Positions 25,087 to 35,069 of a DNA stretch of 64,000 nt are shown here, one piece after another. The notes below the pieces were generated by a model that was given only the letters and a program-made list of their open reading frames with translations, was not told the DNA's origin and made no database searches. Both the position numbers and the translations under genes were made by a program. The DNA is from Lysinibacillus sphaericus (GTDB lineage: Bacteria; Bacillota; Bacilli; Bacillales_A; Planococcaceae). The stretch spans positions 4,154,001 to 4,218,000 of the forward strand of contig NZ_CP015224.1 in assembly GCF_001629735.1 (NCBI RefSeq), read 5' to 3'. Within the stretch, counting starts at the first letter, position 1. Each line of letters starts with the position of its first letter.

Positions 25087-26049
25087 TTAGGCAGAAGGCG
25101 TTTGTTGGACCGACCTTTTTTTTCCTAGAATCATTGTGTAATAACTGTGCAGTAGCATTCCGACAATAATGACGCCTAGACCTGCGAGAGCAATTGAGTT
25201 AGGGAATGGTATACCTAATAGTATTACTTCACCAATAATGACAAAAAGAATTTCTGTTGACTGTGTCGCTTCAACAGCAGCTAGTTTGCCCTGATGATCT
25301 CTCACATGATCTGTTGCAATGAAAAATAAAATAGTTGCAATGACGCCTGAACTAATACCAACAAGTAATGATTGGAATAACTGGCTTGTGGAGGGAAGGC
25401 CGACTGTGAACAGGGCATAAATAGCCATGATAATCCATGCTGGCATCGATGCGATTGTCATACCAAGAACGCGTTGGAAGGTATCAATACGCCCTCCACA
25501 GACGTGCATCATTTTACGATTGCCGAGTGGATAAGCAAATGCAGCGACGATGACAGGTAAAATTCCAAGCATTAAACTTTTAAACGAAACTGATTGTGCT
25601 TGAGGTATTTGGATTAGTAAAATACCTACTAATATGACGCAAGAGATTAGAAGTGAAATGAAGGGTATTTTTTGACGTACTTTTCTCTCTGCAATAACGG
25701 TCATAAAGAGTGGAGCTAATAATACACCAGCAACAATGGTAAATTGCCAAGTGCCAGAAACCAGCCAGCCTGGACCAAATGCTGCTGCATAAGTTAACGG
25801 TGCATAGAATAAAACAAATCCTACAAAGCTCCAAAGAAGCCAAGCTGTAGGTTGTGCTTTTATTTCGCTAGATAATTGTGAAAAGCCTTTGCGATAAAAC
25901 ACAATGATAAGTAAAAAGGGTAGCATAAAAAAATACCGTAATGATGCACTCCATAGCCAGCTACCTCCTTGCATTTCCATGGCATGATTTAAAATAAATG
26001 TTACAGCAAAGAAAAGGGAAGCTACTATGCCTATAGCAATTTCTTTCAT
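25087..26049 (-). CDS. EmrE-type multidrug/metabolite efflux transporter (DMT superfamily)
   Basis: This 320-residue protein has about ten membrane helices and the fold of the Bacillales multidrug resistance efflux family (PF13536-like) within the drug/metabolite transporter superfamily. Conserved features include a charged segment DHVRDHQGKLAAVEATQSTEI near the last third. The substrate is unknown. ATG 26049 is chosen because AGGTGAT precedes it; the upstream ATG at 26073 lacks a ribosome site. Confidence 0.75.
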   Translation of the reverse strand: MKEIAIGIVASLFFAVTFILNHAMEMQGGSWLWSASLRYFFMLPFLLIIVFYRKGFSQLSSEIKAQPTAWLLWSFVGFVLFYAPLTYAAAFGPGWLVSGTWQFTIVAGVLLAPLFMTVIAERKVRQKIPFISLLISCVILVGILLIQIPQAQSVSFKSLMLGILPVIVAAFAYPLGNRKMMHVCGGRIDTFQRVLGMTIASMPAWIIMAIYALFTVGLPSTSQLFQSLLVGISSGVIATILFFIATDHVRDHQGKLAAVEATQSTEILFVIIGEVILLGIPFPNSIALAGLGVIIVGMLLHSYYTMILGKKRSVQQTPSA

Positions 26050-26197
26050 AATGATCACCTCGATTTGACTCATAATTCAAATTATTTATGTAATTAGAAT
26101 ATTCAGTAATTAATAGTGAGAAAATGACGAAGAAAGGATAGTACCTTCCTCCGTTATCTTTCAATTCTGTTTAAAAACTTCTTGGGCACAAGGTAAA

Positions 26198-27427
26198 CTA
26201 TTTTGCCCGTTGTTCAAATAGCTGAACGATTTCAATGATGACTTGTGTTGCCTTTTCCATTGTTTCAGCGGATACATATTCAAATTTACCATGCATATTT
26301 TCGCCACCGGCAAAAATATTTGGTGTTGGTAAGCCCATATAAGATAATTGTGATCCGTCAGTACCACCACGTATAGGTAAGGTAATTGGTGTAATATCTA
26401 ATTTTTCCATTGCCTCACGAGCGATGTCCACGATTTCTTTTACAGGTTCTATTTTTTCACCCATATTATAGTATTGATCTTCAATAGTAATGCTTAAAGC
26501 ATCCTCACCAAATTGAGCTTGAATTTTGGCTGCAGCAGCTTGCATTAACTGTTTCTTCTCTTCGAACTTTTGACGATCATGGTCACGAACGATATATGAT
26601 AGCTCTGCATGCTCGATAGCCCCTTTAAAGCCCATTAAATGAATGAAACCTTCATAACCTTCAGTCTTTTCAGGAACCGCCTCTGTAGGCATTTCATTTT
26701 GGAAGGCAATAGCCATTGTAATCGCGTTGACCATTTTATTTTTTGCAGATCCAGGATGGACGCTTGTTCCTTTTGTTATCACTTTTACCCCAGCAGCATT
26801 GAAGCTTTCGTATTGTAGTTCACCTAATGGTCCGCCATCCATTGTATAGGCATAGTCTGCTCCAAATGCAGCCACATCAAATTTATGTGGGCCACGGCCG
26901 ATTTCCTCATCAGGTGTAAACGCCACACGTAATTTACCATGCTTAATACTTGGGTTTTGGATAAGGTACTCCATAGCTGTTATAATTTCTGCAATACCAG
27001 CCTTATCATCTGCTCCTAACAATGTTGTACCATCTGTCGTAATAAGTGTTTGACCAATGTAATTTTGAAGCTCAGGGAAATCAGCTGGTGACATTACTAA
27101 GTTTTCGTTTAGCTGAATATCTCCACCATCATAATTATCTAAGCGCTGCGGATTTACATTTGTTCCTGTAAAATCCGTAGTTGTGTCCACGTGTGCTAAA
27201 AAACCGATAGTTGGAACGTCTTTATCTGTATTTGCTTCTAGCGTCGCAAATAAATAGCCATTTTCATCTAATGTAATGTCTGTTAAGCCTATAGTAGCAA
27301 GTTCATCTTTCAAAACATGTAACAGATCAAATTGTTTTGGTGTAGAAGGTGTAGTTTCACTTGTGAAGTCTGATTGTGTATCAATTTTTGCATAACGTAT
27401 TAACCGCTCAATTACTTGTTCTTTCAT
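26198..27427 (-). CDS. pepT: Peptidase T (tripeptide aminopeptidase)
   Basis: This 409-residue M20B metallopeptidase, of normal length for PepT, releases N-terminal residues from tripeptides in the cytoplasm. Zinc ligands and catalytic residues are recognisable: [30 protein letters not shown] (catalytic Glu pair), YTMDGG and the late [12 protein letters not shown]. The dimerisation domain lies in between. It stands alone or is co-transcribed behind the lysoplasmalogenase gene, 29 bp upstream. Confidence 0.95.
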   Translation of the reverse strand: MKEQVIERLIRYAKIDTQSDFTSETTPSTPKQFDLLHVLKDELATIGLTDITLDENGYLFATLEANTDKDVPTIGFLAHVDTTTDFTGTNVNPQRLDNYDGGDIQLNENLVMSPADFPELQNYIGQTLITTDGTTLLGADDKAGIAEIITAMEYLIQNPSIKHGKLRVAFTPDEEIGRGPHKFDVAAFGADYAYTMDGGPLGELQYESFNAAGVKVITKGTSVHPGSAKNKMVNAITMAIAFQNEMPTEAVPEKTEGYEGFIHLMGFKGAIEHAELSYIVRDHDRQKFEEKKQLMQAAAAKIQAQFGEDALSITIEDQYYNMGEKIEPVKEIVDIAREAMEKLDITPITLPIRGGTDGSQLSYMGLPTPNIFAGGENMHGKFEYVSAETMEKATQVIIEIVQLFEQRAK

Positions 27428-27456
27428 AAGTATGGCCCCCTAATGTGTATGTGTAA

Positions 27457-28107
27457 TTATTGTAACACTTTACTTCGGATTTCGGAATATTGAAGAATAC
27501 TTAAAGCTATTAGTAATTGGGCACTATAGTAAGTCAGCATAATTACTTCATGAGAAAGAGGTAGTGGCATTACAAATTTATTAATAGATAAATAGGAATC
27601 TGAGGCAATAAATAACAAAGCACCTATTGTTGCGAATTTAGAGCCAGTTTTAATTGCTGTCCATCCCATCGTTAAAATGACTGCGATATAGGCGATTACT
27701 GCGATAGCTAGAATCGTTTCACCAGTTTTGAAAACTGATCCTGCAATCCAAATGGCCATCCCTGCTCCGTAAAGTAATAAGATTATTTTGGCCCATCTGG
27801 GTATCGGTTGCTCGTTTGCAGATGAGAAGGCAAAAATATAAAAGATATGACCGATTAGAAAACTAGTTAGGCCAACTAAAAACCATTGCAGTGTATAGTC
27901 ACCAACCATACAAAATACTAGACCTATGATAATCAGCAGTTGATATTTTTTTATATGTGCTCGTTTTTGAATAGCCGCTAAAATAATCATCAACAACATA
28001 GGGATGACTTTAAAGATTAGTTGTAAACTTTCTGGAATATGGGAAAAAAGAAAAATATAATACAACCCAAATAAAATAATGAATGCCATGAATAATTTCT
28101 TAACCAA
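27457..28107 (-). CDS. YhhN/TMEM86-family membrane protein (lysoplasmalogenase-like)
   Basis: This 216-residue protein has seven to eight membrane helices and the two acidic family motifs, FCMVGDYTLQW (about residue 70) and LFIASDSYLSINKF (about 170). Characterised relatives hydrolyse the vinyl-ether bond of lysoplasmalogens. Most Bacillales lack plasmalogens, so the bacterial substrate may differ. Translation appears to begin at TTG 28107, ten bases after AAAGGAG. It precedes pepT with a 29-bp gap. Confidence 0.8.
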   Translation of the reverse strand: MVKKLFMAFIILFGLYYIFLFSHIPESLQLIFKVIPMLLMIILAAIQKRAHIKKYQLLIIIGLVFCMVGDYTLQWFLVGLTSFLIGHIFYIFAFSSANEQPIPRWAKIILLLYGAGMAIWIAGSVFKTGETILAIAVIAYIAVILTMGWTAIKTGSKFATIGALLFIASDSYLSINKFVMPLPLSHEVIMLTYYSAQLLIALSILQYSEIRSKVLQ

Positions 28108-28329
28108 TATATTCAGCTCCTTTTCTATTGAAATTCTTTCTTTCTGATAGAATTCCTTTATTTAACTATGCAGCAAATGTTTTGTGAGGCGAAGGGACTC
28201 CTTCTGCGAGGTTGAAATAATCTGAACATAATGACGCCGACATGTATTTTAATATACCCTATGTATGAAACTTTTTTAGTATGTAACCGTAAATAAGAAG
28301 ACAGAAAGCTTTAGGAGAGGATGAACCAA

Positions 28330-30009
28330 ATGACTAAGCTACTACTAGCTTCTGCAGTCATTGCAATAATCGCGAGTGTGTTAGTAACACCGCTTATTAC
28401 TAAGAAGCGAGAAGATGGAAAATCTAGAAAGGTGATTGGATACTTTTTTATTGGTGTCTTTGTGCTAGGGTTTTTAGCAACAGGACTCACTTTGTATGTA
28501 ACAAAAATTGACGTCAATTGGCTTGTTTTCTGGCCAGTTATTATTTTATTAACGTTAATTGGTGCAATGCTAGCAAGTGGCATTGAACGAAAAATAAAAG
28601 GTGTTTTATTTTTAGCAAGCTTAGGTGTTGCAGTCTATGTTCTATCAGCACCATTATGGAACGCGAATGAGAAATTTAAGTCTTCAGAGATGAAGGAAGA
28701 AGTGGAGCTAAAGCCGTTTGATGAGACACAGACACCTGCAAGTGTTCCACCAAAATTTGCTCGTAATAAAATGAAAAAGGCATTCGGGCAAGTACCGAAT
28801 ACAAGCTATTATGAATTAGGTCGTTTACAAATTCAAAAAGTAAAAGGTGAATATGTTTATATCGCTCCAGTTGAATTTTCTGGATTCTTTAAATGGATGA
28901 ATGGTGGTACAACACCTGGTTACTTTATTATGAGTGCTACAGATTCAGCAGATAATCCTAAATTTGTAAAAGAGGAAATGAAATATGTTCCTTCAGCCTA
29001 TTTAAATGCCAATTTAGAACGTCATATTCGTTTACAACATCCATTCCTTATATTCTACGGAGATGTACAACTTGAAGTAGATGATGAAGGGAAGCCTTAT
29101 TACATTCGCTCATATGGTGAATTTATTTCGGGGCGTAATGGCTTTGATGTAAAAGGTATTGTCTTGGTCGATGCACTTACAGGGAAGTCGGAAGTGGTTA
29201 AGCTTGATGCTATACCTGAGTTTATTGATGGTGCAGTTTCACCAGAGACTGTAAGCTTACAGAACAGTTATTTCGGTAATTATGTTCATGGTTTTTGGAA
29301 CAGTATGTTTGGTAAAAAAGATGTAAAAATTCCTTCGGACGAAGGGACAGAATCGAATGTCAGTCCTATTTTTGATGAAAAAGGCGATATGTATTACTTC
29401 ACAGATTTTACAAGTCCTAAAGAGGGCGTAGATTCTATGTTAGGTTATTCCTTAACGAATGCAAGAACAGGGGAAGCAACCTATTACACAGGTAATCTAG
29501 ATTCAAGCTATATGGACTCACAGGGGAATTTGCAAATTATCGAAAAGAAATTTATTGAGAAAAAATGGGCTGGTGAAATGCCAGTACTCTACAATTTTTA
29601 TGGAGAAGCTAGCTGGCTGACGGCGGTGCTTGATTCAAATGGATTTTTACAAAATTATTTCATCGTGTCAGCAGCCAATCCGGAAATTTCTGTTTACGCT
29701 ACTACTCCAAGAGAAGCGCTGAAGCTATATAAAACTGCTTTAAGTCGTGGAGGAAATACGGTAGATGGTAGTTCAAATGCAGAAGAGAAACAGGCTAGCG
29801 GAAAAGTTGTCCGAGTTTACAAGGAACGACTTGGTGATTTTACGACGATTTCTTTCTTATTAAGCAATGGTGAAAATTACTTAGTAAGTGCCGAAACAGA
29901 ACCTTTAGCTATTTATTTACAAGAAGGTGACGAGGTTATTATCAAATATGGTGAAACAGGGGAGCAATTCCTGCCAGTCCGTTCTTTAATTATTAAAGGC
30001 TTACAATAA
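28330..30009 (+). CDS. Large membrane-anchored protein of unknown function
   Basis: This 559-residue protein has three or four N-terminal membrane helices (about 5-25, 35-58, 65-85 and 92-110). A large soluble, probably extracytoplasmic region follows (about 125-559). That region is beta-rich, with repeated turns such as LDSSYMDSQGNLQI and AVLDSNGFLQNYF, and ends in a small OB-like segment (GKVVRVYKERLGDFTTISFLLSNGENYLVS). No catalytic motif is evident and I cannot name a family. ATG 28330 is chosen for spacing to GGAGAGG; ATG 28321 overlaps that site. Confidence 0.65.
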   Translation: MTKLLLASAVIAIIASVLVTPLITKKREDGKSRKVIGYFFIGVFVLGFLATGLTLYVTKIDVNWLVFWPVIILLTLIGAMLASGIERKIKGVLFLASLGVAVYVLSAPLWNANEKFKSSEMKEEVELKPFDETQTPASVPPKFARNKMKKAFGQVPNTSYYELGRLQIQKVKGEYVYIAPVEFSGFFKWMNGGTTPGYFIMSATDSADNPKFVKEEMKYVPSAYLNANLERHIRLQHPFLIFYGDVQLEVDDEGKPYYIRSYGEFISGRNGFDVKGIVLVDALTGKSEVVKLDAIPEFIDGAVSPETVSLQNSYFGNYVHGFWNSMFGKKDVKIPSDEGTESNVSPIFDEKGDMYYFTDFTSPKEGVDSMLGYSLTNARTGEATYYTGNLDSSYMDSQGNLQIIEKKFIEKKWAGEMPVLYNFYGEASWLTAVLDSNGFLQNYFIVSAANPEISVYATTPREALKLYKTALSRGGNTVDGSSNAEEKQASGKVVRVYKERLGDFTTISFLLSNGENYLVSAETEPLAIYLQEGDEVIIKYGETGEQFLPVRSLIIKGLQ

Positions 30010-30015
30010 AAAAGT

Positions 30016-30052
30016 AAAAGACGATCTTGTTCGTATTTCAAGGTCGTCTTTT
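30016..30052. terminator. Bidirectional terminator
   Basis: Arms AAAAGACGATCTTG/CAAGGTCGTCTTTT separate the large membrane protein from the convergent gene that ends at 30053. Confidence 0.85.
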
Positions 30053-30478
30053 TTATGTTTCTTCGTTTTGAATATAGCTAAGCATTTTTTCTCGATGGTT
30101 TATAAAGAGTGTTTTTGCATGATCGTTTAATGTGAAAGTATCTTGTATGTATCCTTTTAGCAATTTTTCCTCGTATGCAAAAGACTGGTTGCCCTCAGTT
30201 TCTAAAATATAGGATAGTAGAAGAGCGTGTAATACTAACACCTCTAAATTTTGCGTATTAGTAATAAATTTTAAATTGAGGATAGAGGTATGGGCAACAA
30301 ATTGATTGACATAATCTATCGCATATTTATAAACGGTTATATCTGTTTCACGTTCAAGTCGTTTTCGTAGTTGGGTGCAAGCAGCATTAAGCTCTTCAAT
30401 TTTTAAAAATAAACCTCTTACACTTCTCTTATGTTGTTGTTCTAAGGTACGAGCAAGATGTTTATTGATATAGGACAT
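30053..30478 (-). CDS. Hypothetical helical protein
   Basis: This 141-residue protein is predicted almost all helical, with a basic N-terminus (HKRSVRGLFLKIEELNAACTQLRKRLERE) and no membrane segment or Cys cluster. I do not recognise a family. AAGGAG 11 bases before the ATG and the well-placed terminator support a real gene. Confidence 0.6.
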   Translation of the reverse strand: MSYINKHLARTLEQQHKRSVRGLFLKIEELNAACTQLRKRLERETDITVYKYAIDYVNQFVAHTSILNLKFITNTQNLEVLVLHALLLSYILETEGNQSFAYEEKLLKGYIQDTFTLNDHAKTLFINHREKMLSYIQNEET

Positions 30479-30634
30479 TGCTTGTATAACTCCTTTCGTA
30501 AATACATAATCATTTATTAATATGAATGGAATTGTTGGAAAATGGAAGAGTCTTTTCGTTTAATTTAATATTGTACTTAATAGATATATCGAGACATAAT
30601 GACTAGAGTTAATACAAAGAGGTAACGAAATTAT

Positions 30635-30674
30635 GAAAAAAATGGGGTTATTATCATCCGATAGTAACCCCATT
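30635..30674 (-). terminator. Terminator of the nitroreductase gene
   Basis: Arms ATGGGGTTA/TAACCCCAT, followed on the minus strand by a run of T (plus-strand A run 30636-30641), just past the stop at 30689. Confidence 0.85.
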
Positions 30675-30688
30675 TCAGTGGAAGTGAT

Positions 30689-31420
30689 TTATTTCCAGTT
30701 AAATCCTTTAGTAGCTAAAAACTCTTTTATATGTGGACGACGTTGTTCGATTAAAAAATCAGCCATTTGCTTTGTCCAATTATCGATTTTTCTGTTAGAT
30801 GATCGACTATTATAATACGCTTCCATTGTCTCATTATACGCTGGTAAAAGTTCATCATACTTTTCTGAATTGTATTCATTTTCATGTAGTACAGCAGACA
30901 CAGGCAACCGTGGCTTTACCTCATTACGGCGAACAGGTATGCCGATTGTTAGACCGAACAACGGGAAAACGTGGTCTGGTAGATTAAATAATTCACTTAT
31001 TTCTGAAGGGTTATTACGGACTCCTCCAATATAGCAAATACCATATCCCATTGATTCTGCAGCAATAACAAAATTTTGCGCAAACAATGATACATCAGCA
31101 ACTCCAACAAGGACATTTTCTGCTGAATCAGCCACGATGTCTACTCCCTCTAATTTACCAGCCATTTGTAGGCGCTTGAAATCAACGCAAAAAACAAATG
31201 CTCCACCAGAAGTATCATACTGACGGGGATTTCCAGAGAGTAATCCCAATTTTTCTTTTTTATCTGCATCTGTTACCCATATAACACTATATGCTTGTAC
31301 AAAATGTGACGTTGCAGCCATTTGGGCTGTTGCGATTAATTCTTCAATAATTTCTTTTGAGATTGGATTTCCATCATAGATTCTTACTGAAGAATGGTTT
31401 CGTAATAATTCTTTAACCAT
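30689..31420 (-). CDS. NfsA/NfrA-type FMN-dependent NAD(P)H nitroreductase
   Basis: This 243-residue flavoprotein shows the NfsA pattern: HSSVRIYDGNPIS (FMN-binding Arg) near the N-terminus, MAATSHFVQAYSVIWV, and ESMGYGICYIGGVRNNP in the middle. Members reduce nitroaromatics, quinones, flavins or azo compounds with NAD(P)H and are often oxidative-stress induced. ATG 31420 lies nine bases after AAAGGAG, which excludes the longer GTG start at 31441. Confidence 0.88.
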   Translation of the reverse strand: MVKELLRNHSSVRIYDGNPISKEIIEELIATAQMAATSHFVQAYSVIWVTDADKKEKLGLLSGNPRQYDTSGGAFVFCVDFKRLQMAGKLEGVDIVADSAENVLVGVADVSLFAQNFVIAAESMGYGICYIGGVRNNPSEISELFNLPDHVFPLFGLTIGIPVRRNEVKPRLPVSAVLHENEYNSEKYDELLPAYNETMEAYYNSRSSNRKIDNWTKQMADFLIEQRRPHIKEFLATKGFNWK

Positions 31421-31784
31421 TTGTCTACTCTCCTTTGTCACTTATATATTAAGAGCATAGCACGCTTTCTAATCAAAATCGATGAAGAGGGGCATATAAC
31501 TATATTTAAATAGTTTGAAATGTAGAATTTATCTCGGAAAGTTAAATATTTCTTTTAATATAGATTAAATATTCTAAATAGTATAAAATTATATAATCGG
31601 CTGTTTATTTGGTTGTGCTACCAAAAATTAGAATATCCTTATGCTGAAGAGGAGTGGGGGTAGCTCTTTTGATTAAGGATAAAGCCTCCTGCAGATTTGT
31701 TTGAAGCAGAGGTAATTTTGATGACAGAGATAATGAAACCAAATACTAGTTGAACAAAAATAAAGTGGGATGGAGGAATAAGGA
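31421..31784. other. Non-coding gap between divergent nitroreductase and CoA-transferase genes
   Basis: Very AT-rich. TATAAT at about 31593 could be a -10 for the CoA-transferase, without a good -35. I see no T-run hairpin, cre-like or riboswitch-like core, and no ORF with a ribosome site. Confidence 0.35.
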
Positions 31785-33305
31785 ATGGAAGAAAAGTTAG
31801 CGAAAAAGCTTCGCCATGAGCAATTACAGGGCAAGGTTGTAACAGCAGAAGAAGCAGCATCTTGGATTAAGGATGGTATGGTATTAGGGATGAGCGGTTT
31901 CACTCGTGCTGGGGATGTAAAAGTCGTACCTCTTGCGCTTGTAGAGAAAGCAAAAAAAGAGAGCTTCCAGGTAGATATATATACAGGCGCATCTCTTGGC
32001 CCTGAGGTAGACCAATACCTAGCGGAAGCTGGCGTTATTCGCAAACGAGGACCTTTCCAGGCAGATGCTGGTATTCGTAATAAAATTAATAGTGGTGATA
32101 TCACATTTGTGGATGCGCATTTATCTCATAATGCGGAGTTAGTTCGTCAAGGCATTATAGGACCTATTGATTTTGCAATTATTGAAGCGGCTGCTATTAC
32201 AGAAGATGGCTTATTAATTCCTACAACTTCAGTTGGTAACTCTCCGATTTTTGTGCAAGAGGCAGATCAAATCATCATAGAATTAAACGTAGCACAGCTA
32301 GATGCATTAGAGGGCGTACATGATATTTTCGTTCCTGCACAACAAGGGAAACGTGACCCAATTCCTTTACAAAATGTGTCTGATCGTCTTGGTACAATTG
32401 GTATTCCATTAGACTTGAATAAAGTAAAAGGTATTGTAGTTTCTGACATTTTAGATGCCCCATCAACAATTGTTCCTGCTGACGAGGAAACAGATATTAT
32501 GGCTAATCACCTGTTAAACTTCCTGCGTGAAGAGATTAAAGTGGGCCGTTTAACAACAAGCTTGCGTCCAATTCAATCTGGGGTTGGATCAGTGGCGAAT
32601 GCGGTATTACTTGGATTTAAAGATTCTGAGTTTGAGAACTTAGAAGTATTCTCAGAAGTACTTCAGGATGCAGTATTTGAATTAATCGATGCAGGAAAAG
32701 TGAATTTTGCTTCTGCTACTTCCATTACCCTCTCTGAACAAGTAGGAAACCGTGTTTATGGGAACTTTGAAAAGTATGCGGATAAATTAGTATTGCGTCC
32801 GCAAGAAATTTCAAACCAGCCAGAAATCATTCGTCGACTCGGTTTGATTTCAGTGAATACAGCATTAGAAGTTGATATCTACGGAAATGTTAATTCTACG
32901 CATGTTTCTGGTACTAAAATGATGAATGGTATAGGGGGGTCTGGTGACTTTGCTCGCAATGCGCGTTTGGGAATTTTTGTCACTAAATCCTATGCAAAGG
33001 GTGGCAATATTTCGAGCATTGTCCCAATGGTATCGCATGTGGATCATACAGAGCATGATGTTGATGTTATCGTAACAGAGCAGGGAGTAGCTGATTTACG
33101 AGGGCTTGCTCCAAAGGAACGTGTGGGACTAATTATTGATCATTGTGCACACCCTGATTATCGTGAGCAGCTATGGCAATACTTTAATGACGCTAATGAG
33201 ACAACTGGTGGACATCATACACCGCATGATCTTGAAAAAGCGCTGTCATGGCATGTCAATTACGCAAAAAGTGGAACAATGAAAGACCCAGCTTTATCAA
33301 AATAG
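31785..33305 (+). CDS. Acetyl-CoA hydrolase/succinate:CoA-transferase family protein
   Basis: This 506-residue protein belongs to the Cat1/AarC class of CoA-transferases, which move CoA between acetyl-CoA and succinate (or hydrolyse acetyl-CoA). The N-terminal half has GMVLGMSGFTRAGDVK, and the C-terminal half holds the Glu-bearing NLEVFSEVLQDA region expected to form the acyl-glutamyl intermediate, plus the family segments HVSGTKMMNGIGGSGDFARNA and VTEQGVADLRG. It likely works in acetate/succinate metabolism, beside a convergent dicarboxylate carrier. GGAGG precedes ATG 31785. Confidence 0.88.
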   Translation: MEEKLAKKLRHEQLQGKVVTAEEAASWIKDGMVLGMSGFTRAGDVKVVPLALVEKAKKESFQVDIYTGASLGPEVDQYLAEAGVIRKRGPFQADAGIRNKINSGDITFVDAHLSHNAELVRQGIIGPIDFAIIEAAAITEDGLLIPTTSVGNSPIFVQEADQIIIELNVAQLDALEGVHDIFVPAQQGKRDPIPLQNVSDRLGTIGIPLDLNKVKGIVVSDILDAPSTIVPADEETDIMANHLLNFLREEIKVGRLTTSLRPIQSGVGSVANAVLLGFKDSEFENLEVFSEVLQDAVFELIDAGKVNFASATSITLSEQVGNRVYGNFEKYADKLVLRPQEISNQPEIIRRLGLISVNTALEVDIYGNVNSTHVSGTKMMNGIGGSGDFARNARLGIFVTKSYAKGGNISSIVPMVSHVDHTEHDVDVIVTEQGVADLRGLAPKERVGLIIDHCAHPDYREQLWQYFNDANETTGGHHTPHDLEKALSWHVNYAKSGTMKDPALSK

Positions 33306-33316
33306 AGTTCTAATAC

Positions 33317-33355
33317 AAAAGGCCTTGAAGGACAGATGCTCCCTCAAGGCCTTTT
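33317..33355 (+). terminator. Terminator of the CoA-transferase gene
   Basis: Perfect arms AAAAGGCCTTGA/TCAAGGCCTTTT lie 12 bases after the stop. Confidence 0.85.
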
Positions 33356-33387
33356 AGTTAATAAATCTATCTAAGACGATTAAAGCT

Positions 33388-34869
33388 TTACAATAGGCCA
33401 ATCCATTTCCAATAAGTTGCAGAGAACAGCAGAATTAGGAGGAAGCCGAGAATCGTTAATGGAATACCTGATTTCAGGAAATCCTTTGTTGTAAATGCTC
33501 CTGTACCGTAGGCAAGCATATTTTGTGGTGCGCTAATTGGCAATAGGAAACCAAAGCTAATAACAAATTGTTGGACGATAACAAAACCAACCTGATCTAC
33601 ATTAGCAGTTAATGTGGAAGCTAACACGATAAACACAGGTATAAGTGCAGAGGCTAGGCTTGTTGCACTGGCAAAACCTAAATGAATAAGAATATTAAAT
33701 AATGTTACGATAGCAATGGTAGCAAGAATTGGCATTGTATCTAGACCGAGTGAACCAAAAACTTTATCTGATAACCATGATGCACCTTTTGTATTCAGTA
33801 AAATAGTTCCGAGCATAATACCAACTGCAAAGACAATGATTGTTCCCCAAGGAATATGAGGTTCAACTTCCTTCCACGAATAAACGCCGATTTTAGGCAT
33901 TAGTAGAACAGCAATGGCGATAATTGTAACCGTTGTTGTATCAAATGGATGGAGCTTGCCTTCCGTAGCCCAGAAAAATAGTAAAATTAATGATGTAATG
34001 ATCAATCGAATTTCAGGTGCTTTTAATGGTCCAAGCTCAGCAAGCTGTTTCTTGATGACTTCTTTACCACCATCAATATTGCTCGTCTCAGGCTTAATAA
34101 GCGTAATCATAATGAAAAATAAGGCTACTGACATAATAATCGAGAATGGGGCAGCGTAAAGTAACCAAGCACCCCATGAAATATTTACATTAAATTGCTC
34201 TTGGATGAAATTTAAAGCAACCATATTTTGCGCTGCCGCAGTTTTAATCCCGATATTCCAAATGGAAACGGCTTGTACAGAAGTAATAACAAGCAAAGCA
34301 GCAAGTCGACTATCACGCGGTAAACCAAATGCTGCGACCATTCCAAGAAGTATAGGGACTACTGCGCCAGCACGTGCAGTAGCTGAAGGAACAAAAAATG
34401 CAAGGGCAATGGAAACTAATATAGCACCGAAAACAATAGCTTTTGTTTTTGTTCCTACAAGTGAAAGAATCCAGAGAGCAAGTCGTTTATGCAAATTGGT
34501 AATTTGCATAGCTGCTGCTAGAAAAAGAGCAGCTGCTACTAGGGCGACAGCAGAATTACTAAAACCACTTAATGATAGTTTTAAGGCGCTAGCGGTACCT
34601 AGTTGTGCTGTGGGATCATCCATGGAGGGTGCAAGACCTAGTAAAACGGTGACGAGTGCAATAATCATTGCAGAGCTAACAGGATATGAAACGGCCTCAG
34701 TTACCCAAAGGATGACCGCGAAAGCTAAGATGGCTAAAGCGCGCTGCCCAGCTACAGGTAACTCACCGTTATTAGGTAAAAAAATAATAATAATTAATAA
34801 AGCAAAAGCCAACCCAATCCATAAAGGCTTTAGATTACGCTTCGTTGCTGCTTGTTTAGGTGAAGACAT
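33388..34869 (-). CDS. DASS-family dicarboxylate/2-oxoglutarate-malate carrier
   Basis: This 493-residue membrane protein has about 12 helices. Both hairpin motifs of the DASS (SLC13-like) fold are visible, in the SAT form: FFVPSATARAGAVVPIL (about 158-175) and GFASATSLASALIPVF (about 395-410). The SAT variant is typical of the plant DiT1 / B. subtilis YflS branch, which moves malate and 2-oxoglutarate. It is convergent with a succinate-type CoA-transferase, which fits C4-dicarboxylate use. Confidence 0.88.
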   Translation of the reverse strand: MSSPKQAATKRNLKPLWIGLAFALLIIIIFLPNNGELPVAGQRALAILAFAVILWVTEAVSYPVSSAMIIALVTVLLGLAPSMDDPTAQLGTASALKLSLSGFSNSAVALVAAALFLAAAMQITNLHKRLALWILSLVGTKTKAIVFGAILVSIALAFFVPSATARAGAVVPILLGMVAAFGLPRDSRLAALLVITSVQAVSIWNIGIKTAAAQNMVALNFIQEQFNVNISWGAWLLYAAPFSIIMSVALFFIMITLIKPETSNIDGGKEVIKKQLAELGPLKAPEIRLIITSLILLFFWATEGKLHPFDTTTVTIIAIAVLLMPKIGVYSWKEVEPHIPWGTIIVFAVGIMLGTILLNTKGASWLSDKVFGSLGLDTMPILATIAIVTLFNILIHLGFASATSLASALIPVFIVLASTLTANVDQVGFVIVQQFVISFGFLLPISAPQNMLAYGTGAFTTKDFLKSGIPLTILGFLLILLFSATYWKWIGLL

Positions 34870-35069
34870 ATTTTCTCATCCCTTCTACGTCTACGTAAAA
34901 ATGACGGTTATTATCCTTAACATCGGTCAACAAAATGTTTTTTTAAGATAAGAATTCATCCATTTATTATATAGAATGAAAGGAAGAAAAATATGTCAGT
35001 TTACAGCTTTAATAGTAATTAAAGAGAAAATTTGTGGTCATAAAAAATACAAATCTCTCTCGGGAAATA

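Noticed and set aside
34205-34951. 248-codon plus-strand frame opposite the DASS carrier
   Set aside because: Composition (Ala, Arg, Lys, Thr) is typical of antisense reading of a membrane protein gene; no promoter or ribosome site.
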